Shown: positions 39,290 through 48,267, counted from the first letter of the stretch. The stretch is 64,000 bases of DNA from Gymnodinialimonas ceratoperidinii (GCF_019297855.1 NZ_CP079194.1:1847501-1911500), one strand, 5' to 3'. A program made the numbers and translations. Notes: generated by a model from the letters alone, not told the origin.

Positions 39290-40510
39290 ATGTTCTATCG
39301 CTGGATGTTGCCGGGCATCGGGAAGTTTTGGCATGGGGCCGAGGTCCTTACCCTGTCGCTGGCGTTTGGTCTCGGCTTTGGGTCCGACGCGTCGATTGCC
39401 CAGGAAGCCGAGGATGCCTACGAGATCCTCACCTCGATTGACGTCTCGGGATACCATGTCGAAGATCCCTTGGCAGGCTACTTCGACGCTCCTGCCAGGC
39501 GTGCCTACCTCGCGCGGGCGGAGTCACCGGAACTCCAGAACTGGATTGATGTGCATATGCTTGGGAAGAGCTGCCAGGCCGTCATGGCGTTACCGGTTCC
39601 CGATCATGAGATCGTTCTGCCGGGATTCTACGTCGACAACACTGCCTGGCGCGAAATGGTTCAGGTCTTCCTTGAGTTTGAAGATGCAATGAGCGCGCTG
39701 TCGGCCGCTGAAACCGTGTTAAATGACGGCTACCATGCCGATTGTATCGTCGATGTCTTGCTGCAGTGGGCACGGGCGGGAGCGCTGGAGGAGTTCGTCT
39801 ATTCCGAGTTTTCGCCGCAAGCTTGGTACACCACTGAAAGCACCCTTTTCAGCATTGCGTTCGCACTCATGTCCGTGCGGGATATCGTTGTTGAGAGTCG
39901 GTCCGACGATCTGGCTGAAATTGACGCATGGCTGGTGGCAGTGGCTCTACGCCACAGCAGCATCAGTGGGCTGCCAAGCCGGGCGTGCTGCAACAACCAC
40001 CTCTATCGGCGCGGCGTCTATGCGATGGCGATCGGCATCATGGCGCGTCACGATCAACTGTACCAGTTCGGCGTAAGATCTTTCATGCTTGCGTTGCACG
40101 AGGCGGAGGAAGACGGACACCTACCGATGGAAATGCTTCGGGGTCGGCGTGCGGTTCACTATCAGAACTTTGCCACCATGTACCTGGTGATGCTGGCCGA
40201 GATGATGGAGCGACAGGGCATAAGGGCGTATTCAATCGAAATTGACGGGGTCAGCATTCACGACATCGCGGGGATGGCATTGGATCTTACCCATAACCCC
40301 GAATTGGTCCGCGCACTTGGGGTCGACGATGAGCAGGTACTTCTCCAGATGACGGACAGCCAGTATTTATCGTGGTTGGAACCTTATTTTGCAAGGACAG
40401 CCGATCCGCGCGCGCGCACACTGATGGAGGGGCGACGTCCATTGTATAATCGCAGTCTCGGGGGCGCCACGAGCTTGTTGTTTTACAGGCCGGAGATCGC
40501 CACGAACTGA
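39290..40510 (+). CDS. AlgL-like polysaccharide lyase (PL5)
   Basis: A 406-residue exported protein with a signal-type hydrophobic segment near residues 18-37 (cleavage probably after SIAQ). The C-terminal two thirds align with AlgL mannuronate lyase: N235-N236-H237 (NNHLY), HLPMEMLRGRRAVHYQNF with R286/R287 and Y291, YLSWLEPYFAR and RPLYNRSLGGAT. The His, Arg and Tyr expected for beta-elimination are therefore kept. In alginate producers AlgL clears polymer from the periplasm. It begins with the stop of the Alg44-like gene, without a gap. Confidence 0.82.
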   Translation: MFYRWMLPGIGKFWHGAEVLTLSLAFGLGFGSDASIAQEAEDAYEILTSIDVSGYHVEDPLAGYFDAPARRAYLARAESPELQNWIDVHMLGKSCQAVMALPVPDHEIVLPGFYVDNTAWREMVQVFLEFEDAMSALSAAETVLNDGYHADCIVDVLLQWARAGALEEFVYSEFSPQAWYTTESTLFSIAFALMSVRDIVVESRSDDLAEIDAWLVAVALRHSSISGLPSRACCNNHLYRRGVYAMAIGIMARHDQLYQFGVRSFMLALHEAEEDGHLPMEMLRGRRAVHYQNFATMYLVMLAEMMERQGIRAYSIEIDGVSIHDIAGMALDLTHNPELVRALGVDDEQVLLQMTDSQYLSWLEPYFARTADPRARTLMEGRRPLYNRSLGGATSLLFYRPEIATN

Positions 40511-40632
40511 ACCACATCATGCCGCCTGCCACATTGCATACATGAAAAAGGCATTCTGTCGTGGAAGGCAGCAATCACCAATATGCCGCTGCCGGCATCA
40601 TTCGGCGCAGTAAAGGATTAGTGGCCGTGGAA

Positions 40633-42261
40633 ATGAAACCTACCTTTATCCGCGCCATTTTCGTCTCGATTTCCTTGAGCGCTGGTTCGCTCGCGCATGC
40701 AGAAATAATCAATCACCAGATACTGATCGGCGCTCGGGATTTGCCGATCCTTGCAGTTGATGGCAGCGCGCGGGTTGTTGAGGGACCGTTCCACGGTGAT
40801 GTCCGCTTGACGGGCGACGTCGCGCTCTACACCCCCGATCTGGAACAGCCCGGAACGGATTGGGTTGAGATTGAATCGGACGGGATCCGGCACAGGATTG
40901 CGATCCGTGTGCGGCAGACCTTTCCGGAGGTTCACACCTCGGAAGACATAGGGCGAGGTCCGATCGTGGCTGCCGGTGACCTGGTTCTCAGCGTCCGGCG
41001 CCTTGCGGACTTGCCGTCCAGCTCGTCCTCGGGGCGGGCGCCCCATGCGCAATCCGCCGTCGCCATCGGCAGCCAGGTCGTGATCGCGTCGGTCGGCGTG
41101 CGCGATGACGCGGCGTTGTTCCTGATTGGGGATGATGGAGACATGCGCGACCGCCTTTCGATCTCCGCGCTGTTGGCGGACCGCCTCGACCTGGAGGTAG
41201 ACGTGAGCAGCTCGATGCACGGGGGGCTGCGCGGTGTGGCGGCGCATCCCGCGTTTGCATCGAACGGCCGTCTCTACCTCAGCGTGAACACGACCGCAGA
41301 GTCCGATTTGCCGGGGCCGTTCTTGTCGCCAATGGCGCCCGATGCCGCCCATGTGGCGTCACTGGTCGAATTGACCGTGTCGCCTGCCGCATTTCTCGAA
41401 GGGCGTTTCGAGGTGTCCGGCGCGCGAGTAGTGTTCCAGTTCGGGATGGGAACTCAAAACCACGGCATTCGGCAAATCGCTTTCAATCCGTATCTTGGTG
41501 TCGGAGATGAAGGATATGGCGACCTTTTCGTTTCCGTTGGCGACAACAGGTTCAACGACGGGTCGCAGGATGAACTGCCAGTGCGGGCCCCTTTCGGCAG
41601 CGTCCTGAGGCTGGACCCGATTGAAAGCATACGCGCTGGTCGGGAAGCCGACGACTTGGTGTTTGTGCGGGGATTGCGAAACCCGCACAACCTGTTCTTC
41701 CTTCCCGATGGGCGCCTCGTGATCGTCGATATCGGCGATGATGATTTCGACGAGGTGAACATTGCGCGTGGGGGTGAGGATTTTGGCTGGCCCGAGCGTG
41801 AGGGTCCTGCGCAGCACATAGCGGGCGGTGGCGTCCGTTTCACGGGAGAGGATCATGACTTCGTCGAACCGGCCGCATTCCTTTCGCAACCAGCCGATGA
41901 GCCCGACGAACGTCGTCTACTAGCATTGAGCGGAGGCGGGGCAATACAACTGCCCGACAGCGACTTCGGCATTCTACTGGCCAACTTCACCCATGGCGGC
42001 GAGGTGTTCCTAGTGCGCGGCAGCGACCTTGCGCAGACGGATGCTGATGGTCGCACCGGCCGCGTCGAGCAATTGACCGTAGGATACGATCACGACTCAA
42101 GACCTGATACGACCCCGTGGTTAACGACTTCACTGACAGACTTGGGCGATTATCTTCGGTCTGATGCACGGATACACAGATTAGATGATCGCCGCGTGCT
42201 TATTACGATGAAATCCACGACTTCGGTATATGTGGGGGAGCTGGTGACATACGGTGACTAA
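40633..42261 (+). CDS. Secreted glucose/sorbosone dehydrogenase-like six-bladed propeller
   Basis: A 542-residue exported protein with a signal peptide (residues 1-23). The N-terminal part (about 25-120) is an extra beta domain of unknown type. From about residue 135 it follows the soluble PQQ glucose dehydrogenase pattern: NHGIRQIAFNP (putative catalytic His), GLRNPHNLFF (putative substrate Arg), DIGDDDFDEVNIARGGEDFGWPEREG and VRFTGEDHDF. It lies 122 bases after the lyase gene. No alginate gene in known systems looks like this, so it may oxidise or modify the polymer. Cofactor use is unproven. Confidence 0.75.
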   Translation: MKPTFIRAIFVSISLSAGSLAHAEIINHQILIGARDLPILAVDGSARVVEGPFHGDVRLTGDVALYTPDLEQPGTDWVEIESDGIRHRIAIRVRQTFPEVHTSEDIGRGPIVAAGDLVLSVRRLADLPSSSSSGRAPHAQSAVAIGSQVVIASVGVRDDAALFLIGDDGDMRDRLSISALLADRLDLEVDVSSSMHGGLRGVAAHPAFASNGRLYLSVNTTAESDLPGPFLSPMAPDAAHVASLVELTVSPAAFLEGRFEVSGARVVFQFGMGTQNHGIRQIAFNPYLGVGDEGYGDLFVSVGDNRFNDGSQDELPVRAPFGSVLRLDPIESIRAGREADDLVFVRGLRNPHNLFFLPDGRLVIVDIGDDDFDEVNIARGGEDFGWPEREGPAQHIAGGGVRFTGEDHDFVEPAAFLSQPADEPDERRLLALSGGGAIQLPDSDFGILLANFTHGGEVFLVRGSDLAQTDADGRTGRVEQLTVGYDHDSRPDTTPWLTTSLTDLGDYLRSDARIHRLDDRRVLITMKSTTSVYVGELVTYGD

Positions 42262-42399
42262 GCGCGATCCTCAATGCTCAGAGTTCGCCGAATTTTGGCA
42301 CTATCTTAGGCGGTTTTCGAACACGACTGAGAAACTTGATTGAGGGCATCTTGCTACAAACGATGTTTATTAGTTTGCGCTTATAGACCGTTATGAACC

Positions 42400-44445
42400 T
42401 CAGATATCCTTAACCAGTCGCAGCGCATCATAGATTGCTGCGTGGGTATTCCTCGCGGAGACGGCATCACCTATGCGAAAGAGCTGGAACTGCCCGTTTT
42501 CGTTACGGATGACATGCTGTTCAGCCCCATCGATCAGGCTGTCGTAGTCAACTGCACCACCGTTGTAGCTCAACGGTTTGAGATCGAAGTACAGATCATC
42601 CAGCGGCAGGGTGCCATAGTTGACGACAATCTGGTCGTAGGTGCCGATGCTCACGTAATCGGAGTAGTCCGTCCCGATACTGGCATTCAGCTTGTTGCCC
42701 GCTTTGGCCACTCCAAGAAGGCGGCGGGCCACGGTGAAGGTCACGTCCTTGTCCTGTAGGCTTCGCATGTAAGGCACCAGGTTCATCGCCATGACGTCTG
42801 GGGCGAAGGTGCGATCGGGGGTCATGATTTCCACTTTCGAACCAGCTTTGGCGGCCACTTCGGCGGCCTGCAGTGCGGCGTGGTCTCCGCTTTCATCGTA
42901 GATCAGAACATGTTCCGCAGGCTTCACGTCGCCGGCGATGATGTCCCAAGACGTGACGACATGCTCGGCCTCTTTGCCGGTTTCGAACAGCTCGGTGTTG
43001 GGAAGGCCCCCCGTCGCTATGATCACGACATCGGGGGACAGGGCCGTCACATCCTCTGGCTCCGCCCACGTGTTGAAGTGAAACACGACATCCTTGGCGG
43101 CGCATTGTGCCATGCGCCAATCGATGATGCCGATCATTTCCTTGCGACGCGCGTTGCGGGCTGTCAGGCGCACTTGGCCGCCGGGTTCGGGTTGCGCTTC
43201 GAAGACGATAACCTCATGCCCACGTTCCGCCGCGACCCGTGCGGCTTCCAACCCGGCCGGGCCCGCGCCGACGATGACAACCTTCCGCTTCTGATCTGCG
43301 GGTGTGATGTCATGCGGCATCGCGAGCTCGCGTCCCGTAGCCGCGTTGTGGATGCAGAGCGCATCTCCGGCCTGATAAATACGGTCGAGGCAATAGGTTG
43401 CGCCGACGCAGGGGCGGATATCCTCCTCGCGCCCCTCGACGATTTTCCTGACGATATGGGGGTCCGCCATATGGGCGCGGGTCATGCCCACCATATCCAG
43501 AAGCCCGGCTTGCACCGCATGACGCGCCGTTGCGACATCGGGAATGCGCGACGCGTGAAACGTCGGCATGCCGGTTGCAGCCTTCACGCGGCCTGCAAAA
43601 TCCAGGTGCGGCGCGCTCTTCATGCCTTGAACCGGGATGATATCGGTCATTGCGGGGTCGGTGTGTATGCGTCCTCGGATCACGTTCAGGAAGTCCACCT
43701 GACCGGTCGCCGCCAGTCGTTTGGAGATTTCCAACCCTTCCTCTTCGGTGATGCCGCCTTTCTGGACCTCATCCGCCGTGTAGCGGAGACCGACAATGAA
43801 CGCGTCTCCGACACGCTTGCGGATCGCGGCCAAGACATCCATCGGGAACCGCATCCGGTTCTCCAGCGTGTCCGCCCCGTAGGGACCGGTCAGATCATTG
43901 GTGAGCGGCGACCACAGCTGGTCGAGCAGATGTCCGTAGACCTGCAGCTCGATCCCGTCCATGCCACCCGCCTGCATCCGCTCGGCTGCATCTGCGAAGT
44001 CGGTGATGATGCGCTCAATGTCCCAGTCTTCCAGCAGCTTCGGAAAGGCGCGGTGCGCTGGTTCGCGGTGCTTGGACGACGATACCGAGGGCAGCCAATC
44101 ACCCTTGTTCCACGTGGTGCGGCGGCCCAGATGCGTGAGTTGGATCATGACCGCGCAGCCATGCTCATGGCATCCATCGGTCAATCGCTGGATCCAGGGC
44201 ACAACCTCGTCCTTGTAGGCCAGCACATTGTTGAACACCGGAGGGCTGTCCTTCGACACCGCCGCCGAGCCTGCCGTCATCGCAAGCGCGACGCCCGCCT
44301 TGGCGCGTTCTTCGTGATAGGCGCGGTAGCGATCCGTGGGCATGCCGTCCTCGGGGTAGGCGGGTTCATGGCTTGTCGTCATGATCCGATTGCGAAGCGT
44401 CAGGTGTTTCAACTGGTAGGGCTGCAAGAGGGGATCATGGGACAT
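42400..44445 (-). CDS. DgcA-like NADH:flavin oxidoreductase (N-methyl amine demethylase family)
   Basis: A 681-residue two-part flavoenzyme of the trimethylamine dehydrogenase/dienoyl-CoA reductase class. The N-terminal old-yellow-enzyme-type TIM barrel is followed by a 4Fe-4S cysteine cluster (C-x6-C and later cysteines in CVGATYC...GDALC), then a Rossmann FAD domain (VVIVGAGPAGLEAARVAAE). The CIHNAATGRE segment and length fit dimethylglycine or stachydrine demethylases. Electron-transfer partner genes (DgcB type) are not adjacent. ATG 44445 follows GATGAGGCC. The precise methylamine is uncertain. Confidence 0.78.
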   Translation of the reverse strand: MSHDPLLQPYQLKHLTLRNRIMTTSHEPAYPEDGMPTDRYRAYHEERAKAGVALAMTAGSAAVSKDSPPVFNNVLAYKDEVVPWIQRLTDGCHEHGCAVMIQLTHLGRRTTWNKGDWLPSVSSSKHREPAHRAFPKLLEDWDIERIITDFADAAERMQAGGMDGIELQVYGHLLDQLWSPLTNDLTGPYGADTLENRMRFPMDVLAAIRKRVGDAFIVGLRYTADEVQKGGITEEEGLEISKRLAATGQVDFLNVIRGRIHTDPAMTDIIPVQGMKSAPHLDFAGRVKAATGMPTFHASRIPDVATARHAVQAGLLDMVGMTRAHMADPHIVRKIVEGREEDIRPCVGATYCLDRIYQAGDALCIHNAATGRELAMPHDITPADQKRKVVIVGAGPAGLEAARVAAERGHEVIVFEAQPEPGGQVRLTARNARRKEMIGIIDWRMAQCAAKDVVFHFNTWAEPEDVTALSPDVVIIATGGLPNTELFETGKEAEHVVTSWDIIAGDVKPAEHVLIYDESGDHAALQAAEVAAKAGSKVEIMTPDRTFAPDVMAMNLVPYMRSLQDKDVTFTVARRLLGVAKAGNKLNASIGTDYSDYVSIGTYDQIVVNYGTLPLDDLYFDLKPLSYNGGAVDYDSLIDGAEQHVIRNENGQFQLFRIGDAVSARNTHAAIYDALRLVKDI

Positions 44446-44730
44446 GGTTGGCCTCATCGAAAGACGCGTTCTCGTGGAAGGAAGCTCGCGGTAGCGCGTC
44501 GTTGGCTTGGTGTCGACAACACGCGCGGTCGACGGGAAATGTCGGCTTTTGTCGTCGGCAAGGTTTCAGAAATTCCCATTGGCCGCAGCCGGATAAGGCC
44601 TAGGCTTGATTGCATATCTCTGGGAGACGCTCAGCCGAGATGGCTCACCTGTCAAGAGACTCGGTGGCAATCGAGAAGATGGTTCCTCAAGGGACAACGC
44701 GCCGAGTGTGATTGGTCCCGAGGCTGGCGC

Positions 44731-45018
44731 TTACAGCACGTCCTGCCATTCGGCACGTTTGGCAATCTGCGCTTTTGCGAAGGGGCAGAGCGGCACGATC
44801 TTTCGACCCTCGGCGCGGGCGTCCTCGACGCTGCGCTGTACCAATGCCTGACCGACGCCACGCCCACGGAGCGCGTCGGGAACGCCGGTGTGATTGATGA
44901 TGATCGAGGCGTTGCCGAGCCGGGAGTATGTCAGCTCGGCCTCGTGGCCGTCCACGACGGCCCTGTACCGCCCCTTGGTCTCGCCTTCCTCGCGGGTGAT
45001 CTCGATATCGTCGCTCAT
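44731..45018 (-). CDS. Small GNAT-like N-acetyltransferase (YhhY/CTG1 type)
   Basis: A 95-residue GNAT of the minimal Gcn5-related class (like YidJ/GNAT_acetyltr_2-type small proteins). The acetyl-CoA binding pattern VPDALRGRGVGQALV and the C-terminal VPLCPFAKAQIAK motif are characteristic. ATG 45018 has a perfect GGAGGC ribosome site. It overlaps none of its neighbours but follows the esterase gene by 11 bases on the same strand and may belong to that unit. Confidence 0.85.
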   Translation of the reverse strand: MSDDIEITREEGETKGRYRAVVDGHEAELTYSRLGNASIIINHTGVPDALRGRGVGQALVQRSVEDARAEGRKIVPLCPFAKAQIAKRAEWQDVL

Positions 45019-45029
45019 GTTCGCCTCCG

Positions 45030-45737
45030 TCACGCGTCGCTGTTCAAGTGTTTGCGCAGCCAGGCTGCTTCCTGCTCGATGATGCCATGACCGGCACCGG
45101 GGATGATGATCGTATCGACTTCCGCCCCCATCTCTTGCAGCACATGCGCGCTCTCCCGCACGCGGGCGAGGGGGATATGGGGGTCACGCTCGTGGCAGCC
45201 GATCAGGATTGGCACCCCGTCGAGGCGCCCCTCGTAGTCGAAGCGCTTCGGGCGATGACCGTAGAGCGCCTCGGAGCCGGGCTCTGTCGTGTCATCCGTG
45301 CCGACCAGCCCGCCCGACAACGCGGCGACGGCGCGGAACGGACGCGCCAGACGCGCGGCGGCCTCCAGCGCGAGGCACGCGCCCTGCGAGAAGCCTGCAA
45401 GAACGACCCTGTCGGCCGCGACACTCTCGGCGCTCAGCGCCTCAAGCAAGGCCTCGACGACGCTCAAACCGCTGCTGAGGCCCGGCTCATTGGCCTCCAA
45501 CGGTGCCAGGAACGAGTCCGGCCACCAGGAATGGCCCGCCGCGGCGGGGGCCACGACGGCGAGATCGGGAAGGCCCAAATGCTCGGCCAACCCGATCATA
45601 TCATCGGGCTGACCACCGCGTCCGTGCAGCATCACCGCCACGGCCGAGGCCCGCGCCAGCGGAGCACCGGCGCTCACCAGCCGCTGACCCGCATGTGGAC
45701 CGTGCCCGCCTGTTTCCGGAACGATCCCGGCGCTCAC
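45030..45737 (-). CDS. MhqD-like alpha/beta hydrolase (phospholipase/carboxylesterase)
   Basis: A 235-residue serine hydrolase. The nucleophile sits in GFSQGA, HGRGGQPDD forms the oxyanion loop, and GAGHGI gives the late histidine. It starts at a GTG overlapping the stop of the VOC dioxygenase (GTGA). In Bacillus subtilis the pair MhqO/MhqD is induced by quinone-type electrophiles, and this gene order matches; the substrate here is unproven. Confidence 0.85.
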   Translation of the reverse strand: MSAGIVPETGGHGPHAGQRLVSAGAPLARASAVAVMLHGRGGQPDDMIGLAEHLGLPDLAVVAPAAAGHSWWPDSFLAPLEANEPGLSSGLSVVEALLEALSAESVAADRVVLAGFSQGACLALEAAARLARPFRAVAALSGGLVGTDDTTEPGSEALYGHRPKRFDYEGRLDGVPILIGCHERDPHIPLARVRESAHVLQEMGAEVDTIIIPGAGHGIIEQEAAWLRKHLNSDA

Positions 45738-46663
45738 TTCGGCACCTTGATCGGTGGCAGGATCCGCTCGAGCCGCGCGCGGTCGCCCTCGTATTGCTCA
45801 GGCAGCTTCAGGGCTTCTCCCAAATGCTCGAAGTCCTCATCGACGGCGAAGCCCGGTGGATCGGTCGCGATCTCGAACAGGACGCCACCGGGCGTGCGGA
45901 AGTAGATCGCGTCGAAGTATTGGCGGTCGATCACCGGCGTCACCTCCTGCCCGATGGCCGAGAGCCGCTCGCGCCAGGCGCGCTGCTCCTCTCCATCTCG
46001 GGCGCGGAAGGCCACGTGGTGGATCGTGCCGGCGCCCGGCCGCGCGATGGAGGCTGCATCCGAGGTCAACAGGTCCACCGCCGAGCCGCGCTCGGGCTCG
46101 GTGGAGCGGTAGCGTCGGCGTGTCTCGGTGCCGCCCGTGCCGCCGGTGACGATCTCCTCGTCGGCCTCGTGCTCGTAGCCCATGGCCTCCAGCACCGAGG
46201 CGGTCGCGGCGATGTCCTTCAGCCAAAGGGTGACGGAGTGGAAGCCCTCGTCCCGCGCGCCGCCCTCGATCAGTTCGACCCGCAGGCCGTCGGGGTCTTT
46301 CAGCGCGATGGCGCGTTCTCCAAATCGCTCGAAAGGACCCTCGAAATCGACGGCAGCGTCCGCCAGTTCGCCCATCCGCTTGTCCAGATCCGCCACGGCA
46401 TAGGCCACGGCCGAGGCCATGCCCGCGCCCGCGCGGCCGGGGCCCGCATCGACGAAGGGAAAGAAGGTCATGATCGAGCCCGGCGCGGCCTGAGCGTCGC
46501 CGTAGTAGAGGTGATAGGTGCCGGGATCGTCGAAGTTCACCGTGCGCTTGACGAACCGCTGGCCGAGCGTGCCGACCCAGAAATCGAGGTTCTCCTGCGG
46601 CGGGCCGGAAATGGCCGTGACGTGGTGCAGGCCGGGGATGGCTCTCGCATCGGAACTGGACAT
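45734..46663 (-). CDS. MhqO-like VOC-family ring-cleaving dioxygenase
   Basis: A 309-residue protein with two glyoxalase/VOC repeats. Metal ligands are suggested by LHHVTAI in the first repeat, TIHHVAFRA in the second and the glutamate of LFEIATDPPGF. The family opens thiol- or quinone-type aromatic rings. A GAGAGGAGC ribosome site precedes ATG 46663. It diverges from an HxlR regulator, with about 112 bases between them, so regulation by it is likely. Confidence 0.88.
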   Translation of the reverse strand: MSSSDARAIPGLHHVTAISGPPQENLDFWVGTLGQRFVKRTVNFDDPGTYHLYYGDAQAAPGSIMTFFPFVDAGPGRAGAGMASAVAYAVADLDKRMGELADAAVDFEGPFERFGERAIALKDPDGLRVELIEGGARDEGFHSVTLWLKDIAATASVLEAMGYEHEADEEIVTGGTGGTETRRRYRSTEPERGSAVDLLTSDAASIARPGAGTIHHVAFRARDGEEQRAWRERLSAIGQEVTPVIDRQYFDAIYFRTPGGVLFEIATDPPGFAVDEDFEHLGEALKLPEQYEGDRARLERILPPIKVPK

Positions 46664-46775
46664 GGAATGCTCCTCTCTCGCCGGCACCTGAGGCTTTCAT
46701 CCTGCGCTGTGCCGTTGTGTTTCGCTACTGCCATCCTATGTAGATCCGCAGGCACCTATTGAAAGTCGTTACCGA

Positions 46776-47120
46776 ATGGAAACCACCCTGAAATCGGCGC
46801 AAGCCATTGAGAACGCGATGAGTTGTCCGTCCGACGCTCTGCTTCGAAAGCTCTGGGGCCAGTGGAAAACCCATGTGATCTACGTTCTTGGCACGCAACA
46901 ATCCTGCCGGTTCGGCGTTCTGAAACGCACCATCGCGGGCATCTCGCCCAAGGTGCTGACCCAACGGCTGCGCGAGTTGGAGGCCGACGGTCTGGTCTGG
47001 CGCGAGCAGGAAAACACGATCCCACCCAAGGTGACCTACGGGCTTACCGAGGCGGGCCATGCGATCCACGAGGTGCTCAAGCAGTTTGACCCGATTGCGG
47101 AAGCTATGCAGTCGGAGTGA
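46776..47120 (+). CDS. HxlR/DUF24-family regulator (YodB/HypR-like)
   Basis: A 114-residue winged-helix regulator of the HxlR class. The conserved N-terminal cysteine is C17 in MSCPSDALLRKLWGQWK, the residue that senses quinones and electrophiles in YodB and HypR. Helix-turn-helix features are RFGVLKRTIAGISPKVLTQRLRELEADGL and the wing VTYGLTEAG. It is divergent from the MhqO/MhqD-like operon. Confidence 0.9.
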   Translation: METTLKSAQAIENAMSCPSDALLRKLWGQWKTHVIYVLGTQQSCRFGVLKRTIAGISPKVLTQRLRELEADGLVWREQENTIPPKVTYGLTEAGHAIHEVLKQFDPIAEAMQSE

Positions 47121-47187
47121 ATGGAAGTGCGGCTCGCGCCGACGTCCTAACGTTGCATAAGGCACGGAGTTCTCGCAGGCTGGCGAT

Positions 47188-47628
47188 ATGACAATCCGGA
47201 TCGCGACCGAGGCAGATATTGCAGATTGGGTTGAGTTGCGTGTGCTACTTTGGCCCGGCGACACTCTGGATGTGCATCGCGCCGAGGTGACGGACATGCT
47301 GCAACGGTCTGACGCCGTGGCCTTTTTGAGCGTCGACGAAACGGCGGGCCTCCAAGGCTTTGCAGAAGCCGCGCTGCGCCGGGACCACGTGAACGGCTGC
47401 GAGACATCGCCGGTGGGTTATCTCGAAGGTCTCTTCGTGCGCTCCGATCTGCGCGGTGCCGGCATCGGCATGGCCCTGACCGACAGGGTCCGGGACTGGG
47501 CCGTGGGGCAGGGGTGTTCCGAGTTGGCGTCCGACGTCGACCTCGACAATCGCGTCAGCCAGTCGTTCCATGAAGCCGCGGGGTTCGAAGAGACGGAGAG
47601 GGTGGTCTATTACCGTCTGCGACTTTGA
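47188..47628 (+). CDS. AAC(6')-I-like aminoglycoside acetyltransferase homologue
   Basis: A 146-residue GNAT. Segments VNGCETSPVGYLEGLFV and CSELASDVDLDNRVSQSFHEAAGFEETERVVYYR correspond closely to the family of AAC(6')-I enzymes, which modify the 6'-amine of aminoglycosides. The acetyl-CoA loop is LRGAGIGMALTDRV. It is a lone chromosomal gene with no transfer marks (no cassette or integron sequences seen). Whether it confers resistance or acts on another amine is unknown. Confidence 0.82.
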   Translation: MTIRIATEADIADWVELRVLLWPGDTLDVHRAEVTDMLQRSDAVAFLSVDETAGLQGFAEAALRRDHVNGCETSPVGYLEGLFVRSDLRGAGIGMALTDRVRDWAVGQGCSELASDVDLDNRVSQSFHEAAGFEETERVVYYRLRL

Positions 47629-47652
47629 GCCGACCACGCGTGCGGGGCCGCG

Positions 47653-48267
47653 TTAACTCAGTTCTTCTTTCAGCATGGACACGATGCCGTGGCGATGGAA
47701 GAAGTTTCGGATCTGACGCGTCATGATGGTGTCGGGCACGAAGCAAGGCTTGTCGTCCGTCCATTCCGCGTTGAAGTTGCGGGACGCGGCGATCAGGTGC
47801 TTGGCGTGGCCGTCCGCGGCGGCGACGATGATCTCCATCTCCTGCACCTCGTGGAACAGCCCGTCGGTACCGACACGGGCGTCGGCGCGGTGGAGGATGT
47901 CGAGGAAGCTGCCGATGTCGACGAACTCGCCGCTCTTGAGCGGGCCCTGGTTGGTCCGCGCCAGCGGGTCGTCCATATCCTCAAGCGGGATCTCCTCGCG
48001 CTCCGTCACCTTGACGACGTAGGTCTTGTCGTCGGTTTTCACCCGCGCCATGACCTCCATCAGGTAGATCGGTTCGGCGCCCATGTTGGTCACGAAGCAA
48101 TGGGCGTTCTCATCCTGCGCGATGGACCGGTTGATCAGGATCACAGCCTGCCGCTGCCTGCGGAAATTGAGCCACAGGATGTGCAGGTAAGCCATCCAGA
48201 TCACCGCCGTCGCAAGGCTGATCGCCAATTGCAGGGATGATGAATTCGCAGCGATCCAATCGAGCAT
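47653..48267 (-). CDS. Hypothetical membrane-anchored protein
   Basis: A 204-residue protein with one N-terminal membrane helix (about residues 12-35) and a large soluble domain with beta-rich AHCFVTNMGAEPIYLMEVMARV and charged segments. The frame is unbroken and the composition matches the neighbourhood. I do not recognise the family. It converges on the AAC(6')-like gene and diverges from the BCCT transporter gene. Confidence 0.6.
   Translation of the reverse strand: MLDWIAANSSSLQLAISLATAVIWMAYLHILWLNFRRQRQAVILINRSIAQDENAHCFVTNMGAEPIYLMEVMARVKTDDKTYVVKVTEREEIPLEDMDDPLARTNQGPLKSGEFVDIGSFLDILHRADARVGTDGLFHEVQEMEIIVAAADGHAKHLIAASRNFNAEWTDDKPCFVPDTIMTRQIRNFFHRHGIVSMLKEELS

Larger units (their letters stand above)
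35062..42399 (+). mobile_element. tRNA-Thr-adjacent genomic island carrying a minimal alginate-like cluster
   Basis: The segment starts at the 3' end of tRNA-Thr with a truncated P4-type integrase and contains four polysaccharide genes and no other phage or conjugation genes. Its first part (about 35900-36210) is visibly more AT-rich than the flanks. The core-type gene order resumes with the flavoenzyme at 42400. No direct repeat of the tRNA 3' end was found by eye at the far end, so the right boundary is inferred from gene content. Confidence 0.55.

Noticed and set aside
42262..42399. Search for a second copy of the tRNA-Thr 3' end (attR)
   Set aside because: No repeat of the T-arm/acceptor sequence is visible here or in nearby gaps, so no attachment site is claimed.
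42880..45090. A 736-codon open frame on the plus strand opposite the DgcA-like gene
   Set aside because: Shadow of the real flavoenzyme and GNAT genes; no motifs, and the reverse strand has clear homology.
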